In this document: piece after piece, positions 51,636 to 60,760 of the stretch
Position numbering within the stretch: the first letter of the stretch is position 1
Layout of the letters: every line of letters begins with the position of its first letter
Assembly: GCF_900105985.1 (NCBI RefSeq)
Contig: NZ_FNUB01000005.1
Coordinates: 1,860,001 to 1,924,000, forward strand
DNA from: Tenacibaculum sp. MAR_2010_89
GTDB taxonomy: Bacteria; Bacteroidota; Bacteroidia; Flavobacteriales; Flavobacteriaceae
Length of the DNA: 64,000 nucleotides
Reading direction: 5' to 3'
Position numbers and translations under genes: made by a program
The notes under the pieces: model-generated
Told to the model about the DNA's origin: nothing
What the model saw: only the letters and a program-made list of their open reading frames with translations
The model's database searches: none

Positions 51636-52823
51636 ATGAAACTAGCAATTATAACTGCTTATCCACCAAGTAAGGTAACTTTAAATGAATATGGTTACTA
51701 TTTGGTGAAAAATTTTAGAGTAAAAAAAGAAATAACGGAGCTTATTTTGCTAACAGATGTTACCAAAGAAGCTAAGATTATTGATTTTAAAGAAAAAGGA
51801 TGTAAGATATCTGTAGTAGAATGTTGGAAGTTTAATAAAATTTCTAATTTTTTAACTATATCTAAAGCTATTGAAAAAACTAAACCAGATGCTATACTGC
51901 TTAATTTGCAGTTCATGAAATTTGGTGATAAAAAAATACCTGCTGCATTAGGCTTAACGCTACCCTATATTTTTAAATTAAAAAAAATACCTACTATAGT
52001 ATTATTACATAATATTTTAGAAAAGGTAGATTTGAATAAAGCCGGTTTTACTGGTAATAAAACACTTGCTTCTATATATAATTATATTGGTACAGTTTTA
52101 ACAAAGCTCATTTTAAAAGCTAATGTCGTTACGGTAACTATTAATAAATACGTTGGAATAATAGAAGATAAATATAAAGCTACTAATATTAAGTGTATAC
52201 CACATGGAACTTTTGAAGAACTAACTGAGCCTTCTTATAGCATTCCTAAAGGACCAAAAAAAATAATGACCTTCGGAAAATTTGGCACATATAAAAAGGT
52301 AGAAGTATTAATTGAAGCTGTTGAGAAATTAAGAGCAACAGAAGAAATAGATTTAGAAATTATTATAGCTGGTACTGATAACCCAAATGTTCCCGGATAT
52401 TTAAAAAAGGTAAAAGAAACATTTAAGCATGTACCTAAGCTTGTTTTTACAGGTTATGTTGAAGAAAGTGCTGTTCCTAAGTTATTTGAAGAAAGTAGTG
52501 TTGTTGTTTTTCCTTATACTTCTACAACTGGCAGTTCAGGGGTATTGCATCAAGCGGGTAGTTATGGACGAGCAGTTGTGATGCCAAACATTGATGATTT
52601 AGCAACGTTATCTGAACAAGAAGGATATAAAGCTGAATATTTTGAAACTGAAGATGCAAGTAGTTTAGCTACGGCTTTAAATAAAATAATTAAAGATGAT
52701 ACTTACAGAATGTCATTAGGAAAAGCCAATTATGAAGCAGCTACCAAATACCCAATGTCTAAAATAGCACAAATGTATTTAGATACGTTTAATACTATTA
52801 TTAGTGAAGTAGATTTAAAATAA
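51636..52823 (+). CDS. glycosyltransferase family 4-type (GT-B) enzyme
   Basis: The 395-residue protein has the GT-B fold pattern: N-terminal MKLAIITAYPPSK, then a C-terminal Glycos_transf_1 domain (GKFGTYKKVEVLIEAVEKL, LVFTGYVEESAVPKLFEES, FPYTSTTGSSGVLHQAGSYGRAVVMPN). The ExxxxG...G-type donor site is partly replaced by TTGSSGVLHQAGSYG. Donor and acceptor sugars are not readable. It is not membrane-spanning. It precedes the receiver-GT2 gene by 82 bases, and the two probably act in one glycan pathway. Confidence 0.87.
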   Translation: MKLAIITAYPPSKVTLNEYGYYLVKNFRVKKEITELILLTDVTKEAKIIDFKEKGCKISVVECWKFNKISNFLTISKAIEKTKPDAILLNLQFMKFGDKKIPAALGLTLPYIFKLKKIPTIVLLHNILEKVDLNKAGFTGNKTLASIYNYIGTVLTKLILKANVVTVTINKYVGIIEDKYKATNIKCIPHGTFEELTEPSYSIPKGPKKIMTFGKFGTYKKVEVLIEAVEKLRATEEIDLEIIIAGTDNPNVPGYLKKVKETFKHVPKLVFTGYVEESAVPKLFEESSVVVFPYTSTTGSSGVLHQAGSYGRAVVMPNIDDLATLSEQEGYKAEYFETEDASSLATALNKIIKDDTYRMSLGKANYEAATKYPMSKIAQMYLDTFNTIISEVDLK

Positions 52824-52905
52824 AAACTTGATTAGTAAAAATAACTTATTTCTTATATAATAAGTTATAAAAATAAATATAACCCGTCCCTATAAAAAAA
52901 GAAAC

Positions 52906-54120
52906 ATGAAAATACTTATTATTGATGACCAAGAATTAGTTTTATTACCAATTGAAAAGAGATTAAAAAAATTAGGCTATGAAGTGAAAACGGAAACAAA
53001 TGGATTTAATGGAATTAAATTATTTGATTCGTTTAGTCCAGATCTTGTAATATTAGATATTAATATGCCTATAATTTCTGGATTTGATATTCTTAAACAT
53101 ATTAAAAAAAATAAAAAATCAACATCAAAAATAATGATATTATCGGGAAGTACTGATAATAATGATGTAGTTAAAGGTTTTGATTTAGGAATCCATGATT
53201 ACATGAAAAAACCAATTAGTTTAAATGAAATCTGCGTAAGAACTAAACGTTTAATTGGAGTACCGGAATTACAAGAAAGCAATACAAATTTTAATGAAAA
53301 TATAATTATTCAGAAAAGAGTAGTTGGTGTTGTAATTCCCTGTTATAATGAAGAAGAAAGATTATTAAAAGATGAATTTTTAAAGGTTTTAGATAATTAT
53401 TCAGGGTATTATTTATGTTTTGTAAATGACGGAAGTTCTGATAGAACTTTAGAGGTTTTAGAAGAGTTGAAAGTAGGAAGAGAAGATTATATAACAATAT
53501 ATAATTGTGAAAAGAATGGTGGGAAAGCTGAAGCAGTAAGACAGGGAATGCTGTACTTACAACGTTATAAAGCTTTAGATTATGTTGGTTTTTTAGATGC
53601 AGATTTATCTACTGATTTTAATGATTTTGAAGATTTAGTGGTAACAATTGAAAATTCAGATTATAAGATAGTAAGTGGTTCTAGAATTCAAAGAATGGGA
53701 GCAAATATTGCTAAAGATTCTGCTAGAGGTCTTATAAGTTTAATCATAAACTATATTATAAGAAAAATCTTATCTATGGATATTAAAGATACCCAATGTG
53801 GTGCTAAAATATTTAGAAAAGATGTGGTAAGATTACTGTTTAGTGAAAAGTTTTTAACTAAATGGTTGTTTGATGTAGAATTATTTATTCGATTAAGAAA
53901 AACTTTTAGTTTAGAGAAAGCTAAAAAAATGATATGTGAACAACCTTTAAAGCGATGGATCCATGTTGATGGTTCAAAATTATCAATGAAAGATTCATTT
54001 AAGATTATTTTTCAATTAGGACAAATAATATGGAAATATAGAAAAAGGGAAGAAAAAATAGAATATCAACGAAGTTTTAAAGCAAAAATGACTTCATTAG
54101 AACAGAGTAGTTCTATTTAA
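52906..54120 (+). CDS. response-regulator receiver domain fused to a GT2 glycosyltransferase
   Basis: Residues 1-118 are a CheY-like receiver domain with the full phosphorylation site: Asp7/Asp8 (IIDDQE), Asp51 phosphoacceptor (LVILDINMP), Ser80 (MILSGS) and Lys102 (YMKKP). Residues about 139-400 are a GT2 enzyme (VVIPCYNEEERL, VNDGSSDRT, GFLDADLST with the metal-binding DAD at 231-233, SGSRIQRMGANIAKDSARG, DTQCGAKIF), the pattern of dolichyl-phosphate glucosyl/mannosyltransferases such as ALG5. There is no DNA-binding domain. Phosphorylation by an unlinked histidine kinase would be expected to switch sugar transfer, perhaps to a polyprenyl phosphate. The fusion is direct from one continuous reading frame; I do not know a named family. 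Confidence 0.9.
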   Translation: MKILIIDDQELVLLPIEKRLKKLGYEVKTETNGFNGIKLFDSFSPDLVILDINMPIISGFDILKHIKKNKKSTSKIMILSGSTDNNDVVKGFDLGIHDYMKKPISLNEICVRTKRLIGVPELQESNTNFNENIIIQKRVVGVVIPCYNEEERLLKDEFLKVLDNYSGYYLCFVNDGSSDRTLEVLEELKVGREDYITIYNCEKNGGKAEAVRQGMLYLQRYKALDYVGFLDADLSTDFNDFEDLVVTIENSDYKIVSGSRIQRMGANIAKDSARGLISLIINYIIRKILSMDIKDTQCGAKIFRKDVVRLLFSEKFLTKWLFDVELFIRLRKTFSLEKAKKMICEQPLKRWIHVDGSKLSMKDSFKIIFQLGQIIWKYRKREEKIEYQRSFKAKMTSLEQSSSI

Positions 54121-54221
54121 GATATAAAACTTTCTTAAAAGTGTATTGTACTCTTATGTATATGTTTTTATGGTATAAACTTTGTTATTAGTGTAAGCTA
54201 ATAATCAAAATAATATACAAA

Positions 54222-54620
54222 ATGAAATACTTTTACACCCTTCTGTGTTTATTTCTTCTTTCATGTAACGATGTAGATTTCTCGTTAAATGAAAGTGATT
54301 TTTCATCAGTTACTTTTAAAGTAAATAGTAATGATACTAATCATCAGGCAAAAATAAGAACAGTATTTATTGAGTCAGGTTTTTTTAAATTTGATGATAC
54401 ATATGATGTTGGAAGTTTACCTTTTAAAAAATCATACAATGGAGAAATTAATTTTACTGCTAGTTTAGCTTTAGAATATCAAGATAAAACTACCAAAAAC
54501 TTTGGAAATTACTCAATTGATATACAAATGTTCAGAGATAATATTTTAATTCAAGAAAGAGCTTTTATAATAGATTCTCCAGGAAAAAAGGTTAGTTTCG
54601 ATGTTATGATAAATAAATAA
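54222..54620 (+). CDS. small putative lipoprotein
   Basis: The 132-residue protein starts MKYFYTLLCLFLLSCNDVDF; LLSC is a lipobox, so it should be lipidated at the outer or inner membrane. The mature part has beta-strand character (FSSVTFKVNSND, SYNGEINFTASLALEYQD) and no motif that I recognise. It is 101 bases after the receiver-GT2 gene and has a good terminator (54643-54670). Its link to that gene is positional only. Confidence 0.75.
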   Translation: MKYFYTLLCLFLLSCNDVDFSLNESDFSSVTFKVNSNDTNHQAKIRTVFIESGFFKFDDTYDVGSLPFKKSYNGEINFTASLALEYQDKTTKNFGNYSIDIQMFRDNILIQERAFIIDSPGKKVSFDVMINK

Positions 54621-54642
54621 AAATAGAATAAAAAGGAATGAT

Positions 54643-54670
54643 AAAAAGGAAGATGTAGTCTTCCTTTTTT
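54643..54670 (+). terminator. terminator of the lipoprotein gene
   Basis: AAAAAGGAAGA (54643-54653), a 5-base loop and TCTTCCTTTTT (54659-54669), with the T run continuing. Confidence 0.85.
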
Positions 54671-54709
54671 TATGTGTAAATATTTATCTTTGAAAATTAT
54701 ATTGGATAA

Positions 54710-55657
54710 ATGAAAAACTACATAAAAGCAGCACGCCTGCGAACTTTGCCATTATCAGTATCAGGAATTATTGTTGGAGCTTTTTTAGGGAACTATGATT
54801 GTTTTATTACTGTTCAAGATACTTTTTTTAATTCAACGGTATGTGTAAAAAGAATACCTTTATACCAATCAGGAATTTTCTGGTTAGCAATTTTAACTAC
54901 CATAGGTTTTCAAGTATTGTCTAATTTTGCTAATGATTATGGAGATGGTATTAAAGGAACTGATAACGATAGAAAAGGAGAAGCAAGAATGGTGTCATCT
55001 GGAGTAATTACACCTAAACAAATGAAAAGAGCAATGATTATTACTGCGATTATAACGTTAGTGATAGCTTTATTACTTATTTATGAGGCTTTTGGAAAAG
55101 AAAACTTTTTATACTCTGTAATTTTCTTTGCACTTGGAGTTTCATCTATAGTAGCAGCAATAAAATATACAGTAGGTAAATCTGCTTATGGGTATAGCGG
55201 ATTTGGAGATGTCTTTGTTTTCATTTTCTTCGGTTTATTATCAGTAGTAGGTACTTATTTTTTATATGTAAAAGAGTTAAACTTCGTCATTTTTTTACCA
55301 GCTTTTACTGTTGGTTTATTAAGTACTGCAGTGTTGAATTTAAACAATATGCGAGATAGAGTAAATGATGCAAAATCAAATAAAAATACACTAGTTGTTA
55401 AATTAGGAGCTGAATCAGCAAAATATTATCACTATAGTTTATTAGTTAGTTCTTTCTTATTTACTTTCTTATACACAGTAATACAATATCAATCACCATT
55501 TCAATTTTTATTTATAGTAGCGTATATTCCATTAATAAAGCATTTGATTTTTGTGATGAAAAATAAAGAGGAAGTGTTATTAGATGGAGAATTGAAAAAA
55601 GTAGCTTTAAGCACATTTTTATTTGCCATCCTTTTTGGATTAGGACAAGTTTTGTAA
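54710..55657 (+). CDS. menA: 1,4-dihydroxy-2-naphthoate polyprenyltransferase
   Basis: The 315-residue integral membrane protein (about eight to nine helices) attaches the polyprenyl chain to DHNA in menaquinone synthesis. It has the UbiA-family Asp-rich motif NDYGDGIKGTDNDRKG and a second motif NMRDRVNDAKSNKNTLVVKLG. RLRTLPLSVSG at the start is typical of MenA. It heads a run of seven same-strand genes that includes menC and menE. A TATCTTTG -7-like box lies at 54685-54692, 17 bases before the ATG, without a clear -33 element. Confidence 0.95.
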   Translation: MKNYIKAARLRTLPLSVSGIIVGAFLGNYDCFITVQDTFFNSTVCVKRIPLYQSGIFWLAILTTIGFQVLSNFANDYGDGIKGTDNDRKGEARMVSSGVITPKQMKRAMIITAIITLVIALLLIYEAFGKENFLYSVIFFALGVSSIVAAIKYTVGKSAYGYSGFGDVFVFIFFGLLSVVGTYFLYVKELNFVIFLPAFTVGLLSTAVLNLNNMRDRVNDAKSNKNTLVVKLGAESAKYYHYSLLVSSFLFTFLYTVIQYQSPFQFLFIVAYIPLIKHLIFVMKNKEEVLLDGELKKVALSTFLFAILFGLGQVL

Positions 55658-55677
55658 ATTTAAGCAAAAACGAGTTT

Positions 55678-56484
55678 ATGAAAACATTTTTTAAATTAAT
55701 AGTCTTATTTATTTTTATTGTTGGTTGTAAGGATAACGAAAAAATAAGCTATGGTTATTCGGAAATTGCTTTTGATGAAGATTATTCTGTACAAGGAAAT
55801 CTTTTAAAAGAAGAAAAAAATCATTCTGAAACTCCTTCAAAGGAGCGGAAATTAATTAAAAATGGTTCTATTGAATTTGAAGTAGTTTATTTGAAAAAAA
55901 CTAGAGCTAAAATTCTTCAAGCTGTTAAAAAGTATAACGGATATGTTTCAACGGATAATGAATATAATTCATCTGATAGAAAAAGTACAGTAATAAATAT
56001 AAGGGTTCCAGCCAGTAATTTTGATATTTTACTAAAAGATATTTCTGAAGGAATTGAGAGTTTTGATCAAAAAAATATTAGAATTAAAGATGTTACAGAA
56101 CAATTTTTAGATGTAGAAGCTCGATTAAAAAACAAAAAAGAGTTAGAGAAAAGATATTTAGAAATTCTTAAAAAGGCTAAAAGCGTAAAAGAAATTTTAG
56201 AAGTAGAAAAAGAAATAGGTAAATTAAGAGAAGATATTGAAGTTGCTGAAGGAAAACTAAAATATTTACAAAACCAAGTATCATTCTCTACATTAAATAT
56301 CACTTTTTATAAAACAATTTCTAGTCAAACTAATTTTGGTAAAAATATTTCTGAAGCTTTTAAAAATGGTTTTAAAAATTTAAAAACATTTTTAATTTTT
56401 ATAATTAATATTTGGCCATTCATATTATTAATATCTCTAGTTTTTTATTTGTTTAAAAGATGGAGAAATAAAAGAAAAAAATAA
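55678..56484 (+). CDS. DUF4349 family lipoprotein
   Basis: The 268-residue protein has a lipobox (FIFIVGC) after a short signal. A DUF4349-type domain (LIKNGSIEFEVVYLKKTRAKI, YNGYVSTDNEY, INIRVPASNFD) is followed by a coiled coil (about 150-200; EKRYLEILKKAKSVKEILEVEKEIGKLRED) and a C-terminal membrane helix (INIWPFILLISLVFYLF) with a basic tail. The family has no defined function. It starts 20 bases after menA and ends 4 before the next gene, so it is in the menA operon. Confidence 0.9.
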   Translation: MKTFFKLIVLFIFIVGCKDNEKISYGYSEIAFDEDYSVQGNLLKEEKNHSETPSKERKLIKNGSIEFEVVYLKKTRAKILQAVKKYNGYVSTDNEYNSSDRKSTVINIRVPASNFDILLKDISEGIESFDQKNIRIKDVTEQFLDVEARLKNKKELEKRYLEILKKAKSVKEILEVEKEIGKLREDIEVAEGKLKYLQNQVSFSTLNITFYKTISSQTNFGKNISEAFKNGFKNLKTFLIFIINIWPFILLISLVFYLFKRWRNKRKK

Positions 56485-56488
56485 AAAA

Positions 56489-57166
56489 ATGAATATTACT
56501 TTTTACGGACATGCTTGTTTTGGTATAGAAATAAATGGAACCAATTTACTTGTTGATCCATTCATAACAGGAAACTCTCAAGCAACTCATATAGATATTG
56601 AAACAATAAAAGCTGATTATATTTTACTAACACACGCACATCAAGATCATGTATTAGATGTTGAGTTGATAGCTGAAAAAACGGATGCTACTATTGTTTC
56701 TAATTATGAAATAGTAATGTATTATAATGCAAAGAATTTAAAAGGGCATCCTGTAAACCATGGAGGTACATTTAAAACTGATAAATTTTCTGCTAAATAT
56801 GTAAATGCAATACATACTTCATCTTTTGCTGATGGAACTTATGGAGGTCAACCAGGAGGTTTTGTAATTAGTTCAGGGAATAAATCTTTATACATTGCAG
56901 GAGACACAGCAGTAACAATGGATATGAAATTAATACCGATGACTACAAAATTAACAGCTTCTATTTTTCCAATAGGTGATAATTTTACAATGGGAGTTGA
57001 AGATGCAATTATAGCATGTGATTTAGTAGAATGTAATAAAGTTATTGGATGTCATTTTAATACATTTCCTCCAATAGAAATAAATACAGAAGATGCTAAA
57101 AAACAATTTTCAATTAAAGACAAAGAATTAACCTTGTTAGCAATAGGTGAATCTATAACAATATAA
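56489..57166 (+). CDS. UPF0173-type metal-dependent hydrolase (MBL fold)
   Basis: The 225-residue protein has THAHQDHVLD, the metallo-beta-lactamase motif, and the UPF0173/UlaG-like start MNITFYGHACFGIEINGTNLLVDPF. GYINH-like metal ligands continue in AGDTAV and GCHFNTFPPI. The physiological substrate of this family is unknown. It is in the menA-menE run (19 bases before the next gene), without an obvious step to fill in menaquinone synthesis. Confidence 0.9.
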   Translation: MNITFYGHACFGIEINGTNLLVDPFITGNSQATHIDIETIKADYILLTHAHQDHVLDVELIAEKTDATIVSNYEIVMYYNAKNLKGHPVNHGGTFKTDKFSAKYVNAIHTSSFADGTYGGQPGGFVISSGNKSLYIAGDTAVTMDMKLIPMTTKLTASIFPIGDNFTMGVEDAIIACDLVECNKVIGCHFNTFPPIEINTEDAKKQFSIKDKELTLLAIGESITI

Positions 57167-57185
57167 ATTTATAAATAGTACTATC

Positions 57186-57701
57186 ATGAAAACAGTAAAA
57201 ATTATTTTAGGAATTATCATAACATTGTCTATTGCTTTTTTTGCTACAGGGTTAATAATTAAAGAATTAAATTATGAATCTAAAGTAACTATTAATAAAC
57301 CAGTAGAAGAAGTTTTTGCTATTTTTAATAATGATGAAAATTTATCAAAATGGATTCCTGAAATTAAATCTATTAAAGAAATCAATAAAGTTGATGGAAT
57401 GGTAGGTAGTACCTACGCAGTTACAGTGATAAGTCAAGGGCAAGAAATGACTCTAGAAGAAAAGGTGTTAGCATATGAACCGAATAAAAAAGTAAAGTTA
57501 ATGTTCAATGGAGGAGGAATGCTTAAAACAGACGACTATATATTTGAAAGTAATGGAGGTAATACTATAATTAAGCTAAAGGCAAACTGTAAAAGTACAG
57601 GGTTTATTTTAGGATGTATGTTACCATTTGTGAAAGGGAAGTTACAGGAACAAGACCAACAATATCTTACTAATTTTAAAGAGTTTGTAGAAAAAAACTA
57701 A
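57186..57701 (+). CDS. SRPBCC family protein with N-terminal membrane segment
   Basis: The 171-residue protein has an N-terminal membrane helix (IILGIIITLSIAFFATGLII) and a START/SRPBCC hydrophobic-pocket domain (VTINKPVEEVFAIFNNDENLSKWIPEI, then TLEEKVLAYEPNKKV). Such domains bind lipids or aromatic molecules. Its stop codon overlaps the menC start by one base (TAATG-type), a sign of translational coupling. Role not known. Confidence 0.85.
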   Translation: MKTVKIILGIIITLSIAFFATGLIIKELNYESKVTINKPVEEVFAIFNNDENLSKWIPEIKSIKEINKVDGMVGSTYAVTVISQGQEMTLEEKVLAYEPNKKVKLMFNGGGMLKTDDYIFESNGGNTIIKLKANCKSTGFILGCMLPFVKGKLQEQDQQYLTNFKEFVEKN

Positions 57702-58738
57702 TGATAAAAGCAAACTATAAACAGTACCTGTTAAATTTTAAACAAGCAAGTGGAACTTCACGAGGTGTTTTAAGAACTAAAGAAACGTGGTTTATAATTC
57801 TTGAAGAAGAGGGAAAGAAAGGCTATGGAGAGTGTGGTTTGTTTAGAGGGTTGAGTATAGATGACACTCTTGATTATGAACAAAAATTAAAGTGGGCATG
57901 TTCAAACATTAATTTAGGGGTAGAAAAACTCTTAAGTAGCTTAATTGAATACCCGTCTATTCAATTTGGACTTGAACAAGCATTTCTATCATTAAATAGT
58001 TCTAACCCTTTTGAATTATTTCCATCAAATTTCACTGAAGGGAAAAGTGAAATTTCTATTAACGGTTTAATTTGGATGGGAGACAAAACATTTATGCAAC
58101 AACAAATTAAAGATAAGTTGCAACAAGGGTTTACTACTATAAAAATGAAAATAGGGGCAATAGATTTTGAAACAGAAATCGCATTGTTAAAATCGATAAG
58201 AAAAGAGTTTTCTCCTAATGAAATAGAGCTACGTGTTGATGCTAATGGGGCGTTTAAACCTGAAAATGCATTAGATAAATTGCAAAGATTATCTGAATTA
58301 AAAATGCATTCTATTGAACAACCTATTAAACAAGGACAATGGCAAGAAATGGCTAACTTATGTAAAAAAACACCTTTGCCAATTGCTCTAGATGAAGAAT
58401 TAATTGGCGTTTTTTCAGAAGAAAAAAAGCAAAAATGTATTGAAACTATACAACCACAATACATTATCTTAAAACCAAGTTTGGTAGGTGGTATAAAAGG
58501 TAGTAATGAATGGATTAAGATAGCAGAAAAATACAACGCTGGTAACTGGATAACAAGTGCGTTAGAAAGTAATATAGGGTTGAATGCTATAGCTCAATGG
58601 ACGTTTACATTAAATAATCCATTACCCCAAGGATTAGGAACTGGAAGTTTATTTACGAACAATTTTGAGAGTCCTTTAGAAGTGAAAAATGGAAGTTTAC
58701 AATATGTTACTAACAAAAAATGGAATTTTAAAATATAG
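57701..58738 (+). CDS. menC: o-succinylbenzoate synthase
   Basis: Dehydrates SHCHC to o-succinylbenzoate in menaquinone synthesis. The 345-residue enolase-superfamily enzyme has catalytic Lys in TIKMKIG, metal ligands in RVDANGAF, SIEQPI and ALDEEL, and the second catalytic Lys in ILKPSLVGG. These, plus menA and menE nearby, favour MenC over the related dipeptide epimerases. It overlaps the preceding gene by one base and ends 3 bases before the next. Confidence 0.92.
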   Translation: MIKANYKQYLLNFKQASGTSRGVLRTKETWFIILEEEGKKGYGECGLFRGLSIDDTLDYEQKLKWACSNINLGVEKLLSSLIEYPSIQFGLEQAFLSLNSSNPFELFPSNFTEGKSEISINGLIWMGDKTFMQQQIKDKLQQGFTTIKMKIGAIDFETEIALLKSIRKEFSPNEIELRVDANGAFKPENALDKLQRLSELKMHSIEQPIKQGQWQEMANLCKKTPLPIALDEELIGVFSEEKKQKCIETIQPQYIILKPSLVGGIKGSNEWIKIAEKYNAGNWITSALESNIGLNAIAQWTFTLNNPLPQGLGTGSLFTNNFESPLEVKNGSLQYVTNKKWNFKI

Positions 58739-58741
58739 AAT

Positions 58742-59710
58742 ATGAATTTTATACAGCAGGCATATAAAGGAGAAAATAAATGGTATTTGTATATACTTGT
58801 TATTTTTATTGTTTTTTTTGGTTGGCAATTTTTAGGTGTAATGCCTTTAGCGTTAACAGCAATTCTCCATTCAGCTGATGTTGCTGAATTTACCCAAGCA
58901 GCTAATGATAATTTTATGACATTAGATATAAATAAAAACTTGTTTTTATTTATGATGATAGTAATGTTTGCTTTGGGATTACTTTTTTTGTTTATAGGAA
59001 TCAAGTTTGTTCATAAAAGACCTGTAAAAACAATAGTAACAAGTAGAAACAAAATTGATTGGAAACGTTTTTGGTTTGGTTTTTTTACTTGGGGAATTAT
59101 TTCATCATTAGTAATTGGAGTTGGTATTTTATTAGAACCAGAGAGTTATGTATGGAATTTTAATGCCGTACCTTTTTTTACTTTAGTAGCTATATCCTTT
59201 TTGTTTTTACCAATACAAACTAGTTTTGAAGAACTTCTTTTTAGAGGTTATTTTATGCAGGCTTTAGGAATTTTAGTAAAAAATAGATGGCTTCCTTTAC
59301 TTATAACATCAGTAGCCTTTGGTTTATTACATGGGGCTAACCCTGAAGTTGAAAAATTAGGGGCTGTTTCTATGGTGTTTTATATTGGAACTGGGTTGTT
59401 TTTTGGAATAACAACATTAATGGACGAAGGAACTGAGTTGGCTTTAGGGCTACATGCCATTAATAATATCGTAGCAGCATTTTTTGTAACGACAGATTGG
59501 ACAGTTTTTCAAACAAATGCATTATTTATAGATACCTCTGAGCCTTCAGTTGGATTGGAGATGTTTCTTCCAGTATTTGTTTTGTATCCTTTAATGTTAA
59601 TATTCTTTTCTAAAAAATATGGATGGAATAACTGGAAAGATAAACTTGTAGGAAAGATAAGTGCTCCAGCAGGTGATGAAGTATTAGAAGACATAGGCAA
59701 AGTAAATTAA
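58742..59710 (+). CDS. CPBP family intramembrane glutamic protease (CAAX/Abi type)
   Basis: A 322-residue protein with about eight hydrophobic helices and the CPBP motifs: FEELLFRGYF (motif 1, EExxxR), FGLLHGANPE (motif 2, FxxxH) and HAINNIVAAFF (motif 3, HxxxN). In eukaryotes such proteins process CAAX peptides; most bacterial ones have unknown substrates. The gene sits between menC (3 bases) and menE (1 base) and is surely co-transcribed with them. Whether it takes part in quinone synthesis is open. Confidence 0.92.
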   Translation: MNFIQQAYKGENKWYLYILVIFIVFFGWQFLGVMPLALTAILHSADVAEFTQAANDNFMTLDINKNLFLFMMIVMFALGLLFLFIGIKFVHKRPVKTIVTSRNKIDWKRFWFGFFTWGIISSLVIGVGILLEPESYVWNFNAVPFFTLVAISFLFLPIQTSFEELLFRGYFMQALGILVKNRWLPLLITSVAFGLLHGANPEVEKLGAVSMVFYIGTGLFFGITTLMDEGTELALGLHAINNIVAAFFVTTDWTVFQTNALFIDTSEPSVGLEMFLPVFVLYPLMLIFFSKKYGWNNWKDKLVGKISAPAGDEVLEDIGKVN

Positions 59711-59711
59711 T

Positions 59712-60749
59712 ATGAATATTGATTTTCAGTTAAATAGTCGAAGTTTTACAGATGTGGAGGAATTATTAGAGTATTCTAAAAGTTTATCTGTTGATAGTTA
59801 TCATTTTTTCTCTAATTGGTTTAATGATGAAGATTTTATTGTAGTACAAACTTCTGGATCAACAGGTACTCCTAAATCTATACAATTAAAGAAAGAGCAC
59901 ATGCGTAATTCAGCTATAGCTACTGGAACTTTTTTTAATTTAAAAGAAAAAACTACAGCGCTTTTATGCATGTCTACTAACTATATAGCAGGAAAAATGA
60001 TGTTGGTAAGAGCATTAACTTTAGGTTGGCATATTGATGTGGTTGAACCAAAATCTAATCCACTTGATGGTATTGATAAAGTTTATGATTTTTCTGCAAT
60101 GGTACCTTTACAGTTACAGGCATCTTTGAATGAAATATATAGAGTGAAGAAATTAATAGTTGGTGGTGGTGTAGTTTCAACTGATTTAGTAGAAAAAATA
60201 CAAGGAATCTCTACAGAGGTTTTTGCTACTTATGGTATGACTGAAACTATCACGCATATTGCTGTTAAAAAGTTAAATAATTTTTCTTCATCGAAAAATA
60301 GACCTGAACAATCTTTTTATAAAACATTACCTAATGTACTTGTACAAAAAGATGAAAGGCAATGTTTAGTAATTAAAGCATCCAAAGTATCAGAAGAAAT
60401 AATAATAACGAATGATGTTATAAAATTAATATCTGAAACTGAATTTGAATGGTTAGGACGGTATGATAATGTTATTAATTCTGGAGGAGTAAAATTACAT
60501 CCTGAAGTAATAGAAGAAAAACTTTCGAATATTTTATCACAGCGTTTTTTTGTAGCTGGAGTTTCAGATACTGTTTTAGGAGAAAAGTTAATTTTAATTG
60601 TTGAGGGGAAGAAATGTAGGTTAGATTTAGATAAAAACATTTTATTATCTAAATATGAGTACCCAAAAGAAGTGTATTTTATTTCTGAATTTATAGAAAC
60701 AGAAACAAAAAAAATCCAACGTAAAAAAACATTGGATTTACTATTTTAA
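59712..60749 (+). CDS. menE: o-succinylbenzoate-CoA ligase
   Basis: MenE activates OSB to OSB-CoA with ATP and CoA. The 345-residue protein is an adenylate-forming enzyme: VVQTSGSTGTPKSIQL (P-loop), ATYGMTETITHIA (ATP contact), WLGRYDNVINSGGVKLHPEVIE (hinge) and KKIQRK near the C-terminus (catalytic Lys region). It is shorter than the roughly 450-500 residues of many MenE proteins, missing part of the N-terminal domain, which I believe is common in flavobacteria. It is the last gene of the menaquinone run. menF, menD, menH and menB are not in the window. Confidence 0.93.
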   Translation: MNIDFQLNSRSFTDVEELLEYSKSLSVDSYHFFSNWFNDEDFIVVQTSGSTGTPKSIQLKKEHMRNSAIATGTFFNLKEKTTALLCMSTNYIAGKMMLVRALTLGWHIDVVEPKSNPLDGIDKVYDFSAMVPLQLQASLNEIYRVKKLIVGGGVVSTDLVEKIQGISTEVFATYGMTETITHIAVKKLNNFSSSKNRPEQSFYKTLPNVLVQKDERQCLVIKASKVSEEIIITNDVIKLISETEFEWLGRYDNVINSGGVKLHPEVIEEKLSNILSQRFFVAGVSDTVLGEKLILIVEGKKCRLDLDKNILLSKYEYPKEVYFISEFIETETKKIQRKKTLDLLF

Positions 60750-60760
60750 GGATAAGTTTT

